This document shows positions 23,701 through 32,242 of a stretch of 64,000 bases of DNA, in pieces (the stretch's first letter is position 1; each line of letters begins with the position of its first letter). The notes under the pieces are model-generated. The model made no database searches, was not told where the DNA came from, and saw nothing but the letters and a program-made list of their open reading frames with translations. The stretch spans positions 999,501 through 1,063,500 of the forward strand of contig NC_085882.1 in the NCBI RefSeq assembly GCF_035222275.1. The letters are read 5' to 3'. The position numbers and the translations under genes are program-made. Source of the stretch: Podospora bellae-mahoneyi (taxonomy: Eukaryota; Ascomycota; Sordariomycetes; Sordariales; Podosporaceae).

Positions 23701-23787
<87 letters not shown>
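23701..23787 (+). repeat. (TTG)29 microsatellite
   Basis: Twenty-nine uninterrupted TTG units. In different frames it reads as poly-Leu on the plus strand, and poly-Gln or poly-Asn on the minus strand, inside frames that otherwise look non-coding. Its purity suggests recent expansion and probable length variation between strains. Confidence 0.95.
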
Positions 23788-23788
<1 letters not shown>

Positions 23789-24255
23789 GCATGTGTTTCA
23801 CCATGCTTATTGAAAAAATTATGTTCCGAGGGACTGTCGCATTCAGAGAGTTTTCTTATCAGATCTCGGCGACCTATAGATCGACAACCGTCATCGGTAC
23901 CAGAGATCTCACGCAACCCAATTTTGAACATGGAAGGATTCCTTGGCTGGTCCCAATTGCTACCCCCCCAGCTTTCTGGAAGAGGAACCGCGGAGGAAGA
24001 GGTGGAATGATTGAGATATTAGACTGCATAAAGCCGTGAAGGGCACTCAGGCTGTCCAGACTTCCAGTCGGGGGATTTCATTCTGGTGTTTGGCATTCAT
24101 ACAGTGTTTTCCTCTCGAACAATGTGGCCGGAGTTAAAGAGCGTCGCACGAAACTCGGCGAAACGGTTCAGGCAAAATGGTGAGAGTGACAATACAACAC
24201 AACTACAAGAACGCTTTTCCTTTTCCTTTTCCTTTTCCAACATCAGCCCTACCTA
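23788..24255. other. Spacer downstream of DUF4419 gene
   Basis: No gene seen. A short run of TTTTCC hexamer repeats lies at about 24216-24238, in what should be the 3' untranslated region of the DUF4419 gene. Confidence 0.5.
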
Positions 24256-25566
24256 CTACTGAGGCTTCGCACAAGTATCCCCAAGATTCGCCTTCGTCCT
24301 GCTCGCCAACAACCCCAACTCCGCCTCCGCAGCCTTGTACGTCTTCGTCGCGTTATGCGCCAACGGTCCATAAAGCATCCAAGCCGACAGCGGCCTCAGC
24401 GTAGCATGACCCCCCCTCTGCGTCTTCAACCTCTCCCTATCCACCTTCGCCCCGGTTGACCTCTCCAGCGCAGCCTCGTACCCCACCGGCCACCCCTCCA
24501 TCACTTTTTTCCCTAAGTTACCCGCCGCAACATAAGCCTCAAACCGATCCTTTCCCCCAAAATCCCTCATGATAAACGGCGCCCTGGCATACCCGACGGG
24601 AAGCCGGGTAATATCCTGACTCCAGTAGTCAACCCCATCCAACTGGACCACCGACCGTCCCCCTCTCCCCCACGGCTGCCCTTGCTCATCCCAGTAGAAG
24701 AACCCGGTGATCCAACCGCTCACGTCCAGGGGAGCGGCACCGCAGATGTTGCTGTAGCTCGCAAAAACAATACTATTCCAAAACCTCTTCGTCTCGGCCG
24801 AGTCAGGCTCATCCCAGGATTTGACAAACCTCTTGAAAATCGGTGCCAACCGGCGTTTATACTCCTTCGGCTCCTCCCCGAAAAACTCCAGCCTTTCCAG
24901 TTTCTTCTCCAACTTGACCCAATCCTCCCTCGTCCCCTCCAGTGTGACAGACGGAAGCCCGCAGATAATCCCGCCCTCGTAGCGAAAGTAAGCCTTGACG
25001 AGCCCCATCATCAGAATGGTGGACGTCATAACATCGTTGTCCGTCGTGGTCGAAAACCCAGGGACGATCCACTCCTCCAACCAGGGCGTCAGCACCCGCT
25101 TCTGAATCTCTTCTTTGAATCGCCAGAGGACGTCGGTCCAGGTGTGATCCTCAATAAAGATGACCTCCTGACCCTGGTGCTTGACAAACAGGTGGCGGAC
25201 GGCTTCGGCGTGGGTTTCCATGTAAAAGTTCATTTGGGTCAAGATGGTGAACCAGATTTCGTCCGGCCGGAGGACGAGGTGGAGGTGTTCGCCCCACGCT
25301 TGGATTGCGCTCCTGACAAAAGAGTCGCCCGAGGGGAGGTGGGAGGAGAAGTTTGTTGATGCGGCGGCGGGGTCGAGGGTGCCGGAGTAGGCTGACAGGA
25401 GGAGTTGTACGGTGGAGTTGGGGAATTCGTTTGGGGCGGATTGGCGGAGGAGGTCCGAGGCGGAGGAGAGGGTAATGTTGGTGGAGGGGCGGTAGGGGAG
25501 GGGGGAGCCGCCTGGGAGGATCACAATGCTCGCGCTGGCGAGAGGGAGGAAGGCGAGGAGCTTCAT
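24256..25566 (-). CDS. Secreted DUF4419-domain protein, 436 aa
   Basis: One exon encodes a protein of the fungal DUF4419 family, whose biochemical role is not established. The N-terminus (MKLLAFLPLASASIVIL) is a probable signal peptide, and several N-glycosylation sequons (NIT, NST, NFS, NAT) agree with secretion. The DUF4419 core runs from about residue 75 to 370. It includes IQAWGEHLHLVLRPDEIWFTILTQMNFY, a pattern I associate with the family start, then LVKAYFRY, the ICGLPSVTLEGTREDW segment and the GWITGFF segment. Length fits the family. The start at 25566 gives the signal peptide directly. Neighbouring genes give no functional clue. Confidence 0.88.
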   Translation of the reverse strand: MKLLAFLPLASASIVILPGGSPLPYRPSTNITLSSASDLLRQSAPNEFPNSTVQLLLSAYSGTLDPAAASTNFSSHLPSGDSFVRSAIQAWGEHLHLVLRPDEIWFTILTQMNFYMETHAEAVRHLFVKHQGQEVIFIEDHTWTDVLWRFKEEIQKRVLTPWLEEWIVPGFSTTTDNDVMTSTILMMGLVKAYFRYEGGIICGLPSVTLEGTREDWVKLEKKLERLEFFGEEPKEYKRRLAPIFKRFVKSWDEPDSAETKRFWNSIVFASYSNICGAAPLDVSGWITGFFYWDEQGQPWGRGGRSVVQLDGVDYWSQDITRLPVGYARAPFIMRDFGGKDRFEAYVAAGNLGKKVMEGWPVGYEAALERSTGAKVDRERLKTQRGGHATLRPLSAWMLYGPLAHNATKTYKAAEAELGLLASRTKANLGDTCAKPQ

Positions 25567-26119
25567 TGTGGTGATATTTTGGAGGGCCTCATAGCCTTGA
25601 GGAGAGAGAAAAGGTTGGTGTCGAATCGGGAGGGAAACGGGACTTATAAGGGCGTGGGATCGTCAGTCAGGAAAAGCTGGGGTTAGACAAAGTCTCGTAG
25701 ATCGCTACTTCCCAAGGGCCGTATGAATCGGCCTTGGTGTCCCGTTGAACAGGCAAGCGAGGTGTAATATAACCGGGTGAGCGGGATCATATGTCTCTCG
25801 GGGAATTTTGCCGGAAGTTGCTATTTTTGGATAGATTGCAGAGCATGATGAAACCAGGAACGTGCGACGCTCGTGTTGGAGAGAATTGTACTTCATAATC
25901 AAGAGTGCAGCACTGCAGATCGGTGGTGTGGAAGTGAGTGACGGTCTGGTGTTGTGGGAAGATCGCAATTTGTTGTGGTTGGCGAAGGACTTGGCTGTTC
26001 TACTTGTGAGGAGTTATGAGCTGACCCCCTGTTCCTTCACAAAATTCTTCATGAGCTTTCATAGATATAAAAGGTATTTATTCATCAGGTACCCGTAAGG
26101 TACCTATATGTATCCAAAA
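25567..26119. other. Promoter and spacer, no gene
   Basis: The left half is the promoter of the DUF4419 gene and the right half is downstream of the Fig1-like gene. A pair of GGTACC-type palindromes occurs at about 26088-26106. No coding sequence is recognised. Confidence 0.5.
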
Positions 26120-26620
26120 TCATTCCCAGAACCGGGAGAGTGACACGGCAACGGTCGACACCGTCCCTAACATGGCCAAGCAGACACCACAGGTGGTCCA
26201 AACCAAGGCCGTGGCAGCGGTTCCAATGGTTGCTTCAATATCACCACCACTGATGTAGGTGATGGTGGACGCGATTGATGCAGCGGCCGAGTACCGCCAA
26301 AGGGCAGCAACTAACGACAGTACCGCTCCGAGGAAGGCAGGCAAAACACAGGCCTTGACGGAAGAATTGTTAGGGAAGGGCTTGACCTGTCACTCGTCCA
26401 CTTCAATGCCGCTGTCATCGTATTCCTTTTCCGTACTCCAACTACTGAAGGTAGCCAGTAAAAGAGCGAGGATGAACATCAAGGCTGAGGAGGCAGGCTG
26501 GATCGATTTAGCTTCAAGCTCTGGGACACTGGGCAACCAGGCAAATCTCAGGAAGGAACGCAGCCGCAAGAGCCAACTGGGACTCCGACGATTGCCTTCT
26601 CGTGAAGCCATTGCGCCCAA
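26120..26620 (-). pseudogene. Fig1-like membrane protein with one in-frame stop
   Basis: This frame encodes a small multi-pass membrane protein similar, from memory, to fungal proteins of the Fig1 (calcium regulator and membrane fusion) type. Membrane segments are ALMFILALLLATF, then VLPAFLGAVLSLVAALW, then ALVWTTCGVCLAMLGTVSTVAV. Between the first two lies an acidic stretch followed by VKPFP, a pattern I associate with this group. The frame is continuous from 26620 to 26120 except for one TGA at 26390-26392, just before QVKPFP. A 48-nt intron (GTGGAC to CAAG, with a CTAAC branch) would keep the frame, but its donor is poor and it would remove the VKPFP segment. I therefore favour a nonsense mutation, or less likely read-through. 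The usual N-terminal half of Fig1 is not found, so the gene may also be truncated. Confidence 0.45.
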
Positions 26621-26884
26621 TGCTTGAAAGTGACTGATTTATTTCGGGTTCCATGAACTCGGAAAGCGGTGTCGGGGGCAGCGTGCCACCAGCCCACGTG
26701 AATACCTAGAGGACATGAGGTGCTGTTGGTACAACTTCCAATCTTTCTCCGCCAACGCTAACCCAGGCTCAGCTCGTGAACGTGGTTGATACGCCCTTTG
26801 GAGGCATACGTCTTGCTACAAATCAAAGAGATGCTCTGGAAAACGTCCGCATGGAGGGCTCTTGCTTTTGCGTACTCACCGTAG
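26621..26884. promoter_or_regulatory. Divergent promoter region
   Basis: A 264-base gap lies between the Fig1-like gene (leftward) and the multi-exon membrane protein gene (rightward). It probably carries both promoters; no motif can be named with confidence. Confidence 0.35.
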
Positions 26885-28994
26885 ATGAACTCCCCTGCCT
26901 CCGACCCCAAGCATCGAAATGGTCCAGAGCACAGCATTCGCGAAAGCAGCAGTAATGATGAGCAAACTCCCGTCCGGCAAGCCGGCAATGGCGACAGCCC
27001 GGGAGGCTCCGGTCCGTCCCAATCTCAGCAGAGAAAGGAAGGCGATATCGATGTGAACAGCAACACCAATGGAGAGTAACAAGAGCCCCTCTATTTCTCT
27101 GCCCCCAACATGAAGACACATATTTCACGCGCTACCGGTGGAAGCAACATCATATGCGCCACTGGAAAAACACATTCCGTCCTTCGAGGGGGTCACCGAC
27201 CATCATTGTGGTGTACAATGCTGCTGGCCAACATATTCTACAGGTCTAGCATAATCAAAGCCATTCCTTTGAACGCACTGCTCCTGACAGCGAGGCAAAG
27301 CCGGTCACCAAGGATATACCACCGCTAGATCTTCCCCGCGACGAGTCCTACACCTTATTTGCCCAGGATATCGACCCCGAAATCAATCCGTACGGTAGGT
27401 CTAGCCCTCGACATATTCCCTGATGTCTTTGAAGAACAGCTCTACCGCTCAGGTACCGAGGGACCGATAGTTGCGAAGATGCGGACCTCAGAACATGGAA
27501 AAAAATCCTCGTGTCTAGACTGATCACATCCTATCTGCGCGAACCAATGTCTCCCGTCAAGAGTGGAAGCTTCGAAACTCGTCTGGCTCTGAAGATAGCA
27601 TGGCGACAGCAGTCTGGGAGGAACAAGTGACGTGCTTCCGGAAGCGTTGGTCTGTTGACAGTACCACTGCAACGGCCGAACAGAGTAAGCAAGAGATCCT
27701 CGCCACAACCGAGCTAGGTAGAACTGACCTGATATGGCTGTGAAAGCTGTTTACTTTGTCGATCCACTCCCTCTGGTAGTACACGAATCCGAGCGGCGCC
27801 GCAGTTGACTCTTGTGTCGATGCTGCTGCGAAAATCCACCGATCTGAACACACGCCTTTCCGGCGGGCAACATGGAGACTGCCATTTGCACCAACCACTC
27901 TCAAGGGTCAGTACCGAAACAGAGAAGATTTTATGAAACGAGAAGTCACGAAGAAACACCCAAAGTCGGACCACGACGGAACCGCCAGGAGGACTGGACT
28001 AGCTCGAAAAACCTTCATCCCAGCGCCGGTCCTCTTACAGGTCATCCGCATCGACGCGATGTGCCTTGTTCGCCACCTCTCGGGCATTCTTGACGAGATA
28101 ATTCACCAGCGCAACCAGCGAGCGCCTCATGCAAGAACGCCTCGAACTCCTGGAGAGAACTGCTCAACTGGGCCCAGCGAGAGTTGCCCCGGCTTTCGGA
28201 ATCTCTGGCCGAGTTCTCTGCTTTCGCGCTGGCAACAGCTGAAGATCTCGAGCCTGTTCCCCCGGGGCTCTGCACGCACATACCAGCGCCAGCGACACAT
28301 CCTCAAGTGATCAAGCTTCAGCAAGGAACCCAGGACAGTTGTGACTAGATGTGTCCGTACACATGAGCACCTCCGCGCGGAAACGTCACTTCTCGAGAGC
28401 AAACGGGGGCATTGCCCAGGCTGAAAATGCTACCCGGTTTCGACGGAGCTGGCTTTTGTTTTTATTCCCACGTCTTTTGCTGCTGCGCTGTTTTTGTATG
28501 CAACTTCAAGAGCTGGAAGACGCCCCTCCCAGGGTCTGGATGTTTGTCGTTACTGCGATTGGATTTGTCTTGTTGGCATGTATACTACGAATCATGCTGA
28601 GAAGTCCGACGATAAGCTGGAGGATACAGAGAGTGGGAAGGAGGGTAAGGACTGATAGAAAGGTTCCATATGGGAGCTGCTGTGCCTGCTCACAAGGCCT
28701 TTGGATGGGCATGGGAGAAGATTCATGGGAATAGGATCGTGGGATTTTTGGCACCATGGACAGGCGATCTACGCTGCTTTGGTAGCGGTTCTCTGCGTTT
28801 TTGTGGGAGAGGTGAGCTTGACGATAGGGTTGGTGGTTTTGGCTACTGTTTTGCTGGGGCCAGTGATGTTTGTGGTTCGGTGGTGGGTTGTTAAGGAGAG
28901 GACGACGAGGGTGGATTTGTCGAGGTTTTATCCGCAGCCGAGGAGGAGGAGAGCAGCAGGGGAAGATGATGATGATGGGGGTGGGAAGGGGTGA
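26885..28994 (+). CDS. Multi-exon membrane protein, exon structure unresolved
   Basis: A chain of coding-like segments on the plus strand suggests one gene of several exons. It starts at 26885 with a hydrophilic, disordered stretch of about 64 residues (MNSPASDPKHR...). Next come a segment with PLEKHIPSFEGV, then EAKPVTKDIPPLDLPRDE, ending at a GTAGGT donor near 27391. A helical exon with DADLRTWKKILVSRL follows, then segments around 27780-28120 and 28120-28310 (helical, LNWAQRELPRLSESL). The C-terminus has two or three membrane segments (WMFVVTAIGFVLLACIL, then YAALVAVLCVF and LVVLATVLLGPVMFVV) and an Arg- and Asp-rich tail ending at 28994. Some apparent introns would be under 40 nt, which is too short, so either my boundaries are wrong or the gene is damaged. 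No family is recognised. Confidence 0.45.
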
Positions 28995-29540
28995 GGTTGG
29001 GGTAGGTAGGTAGACCCTTGTCATTAAAACATACGTTTGTATTCAGGTACGCTTGTTCCTAACCTCCGGAGGACCATGCCATTCCAACGCGCTCCCCGTC
29101 TCCTCAACCTTTGGTGGGGAGTCAACCATCATTTCCATCCAGCTGGAAGGTTCGCCACTAGTTGCAAGAGGATTGCCGTGCCGTCCAGACGACTTCTCAC
29201 CCTTCTCCGAGCCGCCATATGTAAGCAAGAGCTCTCGTCTTTTTCTTGACAACTCTCCTCTCTTTGTTATGGGCAGCGAGAGCCTCCTTCGTGAGTCTAG
29301 TCCTCCCGGGTGCGGCGGCGGCATCCCTGGTCTTTTTGCTGCCTCTCGTCTCGACATCTTGAGGGTCTATTCCAAACTGATCCCACATCATCCGCATCAC
29401 CTGCTCGTATCAGCCCCAATGAAACACCCCGCCAGGTCCCAACGATGAGACAGGATGCCGCCCGTCATCTCCGTGCAAGGTACTGTCCGAACGATGGACA
29501 CTGTGCGTCAGGATGTTGTAGCAAAAATCAGGGCACGAGC
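28995..29540. other. Spacer with weak minus-strand frames
   Basis: The minus-strand frames 29043-29357 and 29197-29400 are basic and partly coding-like (for example LTKEALAAHNKE), but neither has a recognised family or clear start. They might be further parts of the beta-barrel fossil to the right. Confidence 0.3.
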
Positions 29541-29905
29541 AAAACAGGGGGTCTGATACTCAAGGTAAAATCGGTCGAGGTGCCTGGTTCATAGGGGTGT
29601 TCTTTGCAGCGTGTGTTCTGCTTGGTGTTGACAGAAACTTCTCCGATGCCTGAGACGGCGAGGGTGACGGGTGAGCTGCTTTCGGACGTGGTGTGTGTGA
29701 CTTGGTTTTGGAAGGGTACTAGGGAGGTGAACCAGCCTTTGTCGCTAGCGATGCTATGGTTGATGTGAGTATGGGCTTACCGCAGGTAGGTTAGAGTGGA
29801 TACTAAGCCAGCGACTGCTTACGGGATATTGGATCTAGGGGAGTAGATCCAGTCGCGGGATACGAGGTCGCGCTGCGGCTCTGAGGGTGACGTGTTGAGA
29901 ACTGA
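29541..29905 (-). mobile_element. Fossil fragment, copia-protease-like beta-barrel
   Basis: The minus strand reads as pieces resembling the beta-barrel, protease-like domain of the TNT1-94 (Ty1/copia kin) family, which also occurs in many fungal host genes. The recognisable parts are RDWIY, DKGWFTSLVPF and AVSGIGEV. No reverse transcriptase, integrase or terminal repeats were seen nearby, so it is a lone fragment. It looks broken and old. It may derive from a domesticated host gene and not directly from a retroelement. Confidence 0.45.
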
Positions 29906-31099
29906 CTGGCACTAAAGACTCGTTTCAGATGGAAGGTGGATGGTTGAAAAGGCGAAACAGACGTTGCGAGCCGGGAAGTTTTGAGGACTCATTATAAAGG
30001 GAGATTTTTACTGTCACAAACCTTGGTGTGGTTAGCTTTCTCCGGGGGCTGCCTAGGTTGGAATTGGGCTTTGCCAGAACACAACTTGGAGCACCTTGGC
30101 CAAATCCAAACCCGAAGATTTGTGAATCACGAGAACGACACTTTCAAAATCCCATTTGACATGGAACAAGACATAATGATGATTAACAACTACTTCTTAA
30201 TGCCCTCTAACTGCGCGCCCGACACACCCAAGGATAGGTAGGTATGTAGAAAGACAGAAGAACAGGTCCGTCAAGCGGGAGCGGACTTCCACAAGTCACA
30301 ACCAACTTCGTGCCGGACTCACTAAGGTGAGCCTATTAAGCCCCCTTCGCTGATCCTCAAGCCACTGGCTCCATGGTCCCACAACATTGCGCAAGTGCCA
30401 GAAGATCAGCGACAACCCAATGCTGCTCACTGTCTGACTCGTTGCTGCAGCACAGCGGATTTCTCTCCTTCCCCGCAAGCCTTCATTGACCAGAACTCAA
30501 GAAGCAAGCAGAAAACACTTTTTGCTTCACCTAAAACTCTTAGGCATGTGATGAACAAAAGGATGGATTGCCGGTGGGGATGAAGACGAAGACGTGGAAA
30601 GATAGTTAATAGGCCTTGAAGGATAGTTGAGAGGCGTCTCGACCATCTTTCAAGTCCTTGATATCGAATAGCAGTCACTAGTTTTCTGTTCAAAGCATGT
30701 CAGGTAACAGGATATGGCGAGGTATGGCGCCCAGGGCTAACGGCCAAAAAAAAAAAAAGGGGGCACGTAGAATGTTGAATGAAGAGTTGTTTGTTATCAC
30801 CGGGCCATAATGGCCGTAACAAAAGGAATGCATTTACAGGAAGCATTGCAAGGGTAGGATATCTCGATGTCCACACCCTGAATTCGCAACGCCTGCGGCT
30901 TCCTGCGAGCCTAAATATCCCTCCCATGCCGAACCAGATGACCTTGGTGTGGCTGAGAAGGTCGAACCCAAAAACGCACCGGCGAAGTGGCTTCGTTGGC
31001 CCATGCCCTTGATTTCCCTGCCACAACAGGCCCCAGATGTCAACCCCGAGTCAACACGATAACAGGGCCAGTTCAAACCTTCAAAAGATCGACTCCCCA
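29906..31099. other. Intergenic, no gene recognised
   Basis: No convincing gene. A short block of the 24-bp minisatellite unit lies at about 30597-30635 and an A12 run near 30747-30758. Confidence 0.45.
30597..30635 (+). repeat. Second site of the 24-bp minisatellite unit
   Basis: The sequence AAAGATAGTTAATAGGCCTT, continuing GAAGGATAGTTGAGAGGC, matches the unit of the array at 5520-5830 with the same 24-bp spacing. Only one and a half copies are present, which makes it a dispersed relative and not a true array. Confidence 0.55.
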
Positions 31100-31258
31100 T
31101 CACCCATCATTCGCCATCATCGCGCGTGCATTAAGTCTACCCTCGGCGCATTCATCCTCGTCGTAGATGCCGAGGCCGTAGACCATAAAAGACTTGAACT
31201 CGCCGTCGAAATGGACTCGAAGCCATTGCTTCTCTTCCGCTGTATAAGGAGGCACCAT
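31100..31258 (-). CDS. Small ORF, 52 aa, resembling a fungal gene-family tail
   Basis: The chosen start at 31258 gives MVPPYTAEEKQWLRVHF..., an intact 52-residue frame. Its pattern of EEKQWLR, then a GEFKSF-type segment, YGLGIYDEDE and EGR, resembles, from memory, the C-terminal end of fungal proteins that carry a TNT1-94-like beta-barrel. A fragment of that barrel lies 1.2 kb away on the same strand. It could be a free-standing small protein or a relic of that family. The frame is open upstream to 31459, but that part is UTR-like. Confidence 0.5.
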   Translation of the reverse strand: MVPPYTAEEKQWLRVHFDGEFKSFMVYGLGIYDEDECAEGRLNARAMMANDG

Positions 31259-31807
31259 CGTGATTTGATGGATAGTTGCAGATTGTAGCTTGGAGTGGCG
31301 TGGTCGATCTGGTGTTTGGGGCGATGGGTGGTTGTCGAAGTGACGCAACGAACTGAGCAAAAGGTGAGTTGAACTGGGGAAGAACCGAGCAACCACGAGC
31401 CGGGGCGACGAAAAGAAGGTGAGCTTCGCGCCTAAAACCACACCACCGGTGGATCCCACAACAGTTGTCTCAGTTGACTCGACGAAAATGCATCAAAATC
31501 GCCGAATCTGCTACCCCACGGTGGCTTGTTGTAAAACTGCCGCATGCGGCTTGTGGGTGGTGGAAGGCGGGAAATGGCGCCAGCCACCACCGAGATAGCT
31601 CGTCAGACACGGGGGACCCGCGGATATAGCGAATGTATGTTGGCTCCCAAGCCCGTATCATGCAGAATGCAACTGCAGCTGCGACGCTGGGACCGAGTGC
31701 GAGTGTTCCAAGACAGTGACGGGGCCGAGGGCATCCATATGTCTGGAAAAAAAAGGTGTGCGTGTGTGTGTGTGTGTGTGTGTGTTGTGCCTTCGAGGTC
31801 GAGGCGC
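31259..31807. other. Spacer with (TG)n microsatellite
   Basis: The minus frame 31470-31988 overlaps the neighbouring gene in another frame and is mostly low complexity. The dinucleotide tract GTGTGCGTGT...TGTG lies at about 31755-31784, in the likely 3' untranslated region of the gene that ends at 31808. Confidence 0.55.
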
Positions 31808-32242
31808 TCACATCATCTGAAAGAAATCCAGTCGCTCCTGTTCTTCTCTCTCGGCCTGCCTCTTCTTTTCTTCCTCGGCCCTTCGTCTTCTGGCTACTTC
31901 GGGGTCTCCGGCCTCCTCCTCCTTGAGTCTCGCTTCCTCGAACGGTAAAAGTGAAGATGCCTGGTTTGCTGTCAATGAATCTGTCCATCTAGGATCCGCT
32001 GGTGTGGAATACGCCGAGTAGGCTGGGTTGACATCCGGACGAATGGGAACACCACGAGCCGAAGGGGGGATGGGAAGGGATCCTGGTACCTCAGTGGCGA
32101 TGGAAGCGTGTTTCTCATCATAGGTTGCTGTTGAACGGGAACTGGCTCTGAATGTAGTGTGGACCACCTTGGCATGGGTGACGACTGGCTTCGGAGCTGG
32201 GCCCTTCTTCCTCCAGATCCTGAGAGTGCTGAGACAACCCAT
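31808..32242 (-). CDS. Small protein with myristoylation-type N-terminus
   Basis: This is a 144-residue protein of unknown family. The start at 32242 gives MGCLST, with Gly2, Cys3 and Thr6, which fits N-myristoylation plus palmitoylation and suggests membrane attachment from the cytosolic side. An upstream in-frame ATG at 32323 would bury this signal, so I reject it. The next part is basic (RIWRKKGPAPK). The middle is Ser- and Pro-rich and probably disordered. The last 45 residues form a charged helix (ARLKEEEAGD..., RRRRAEEEKKRQAEREEQERL), likely a short coiled coil, ending DFFQMM. It may be a peripheral adaptor; no enzyme motif is visible. Confidence 0.65.
   Translation of the reverse strand: MGCLSTLRIWRKKGPAPKPVVTHAKVVHTTFRASSRSTATYDEKHASIATEVPGSLPIPPSARGVPIRPDVNPAYSAYSTPADPRWTDSLTANQASSLLPFEEARLKEEEAGDPEVARRRRAEEEKKRQAEREEQERLDFFQMM

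Noticed and set aside
23424-23804. Minus-strand frame with poly-Asn
   Set aside because: Its length comes from the TTG repeat; flanking residues are not protein-like.
26758-27128. Minus-strand hydrophobic frames with a GTGAGT donor
   Set aside because: They lie opposite the first exon of the plus-strand multi-exon gene, whose hydrophilic composition is more convincing; the donor-like site is probably chance.
31470-31988. 172-residue minus-strand frame
   Set aside because: It overlaps the myristoylation-type gene in another frame and is dominated by the TG microsatellite.
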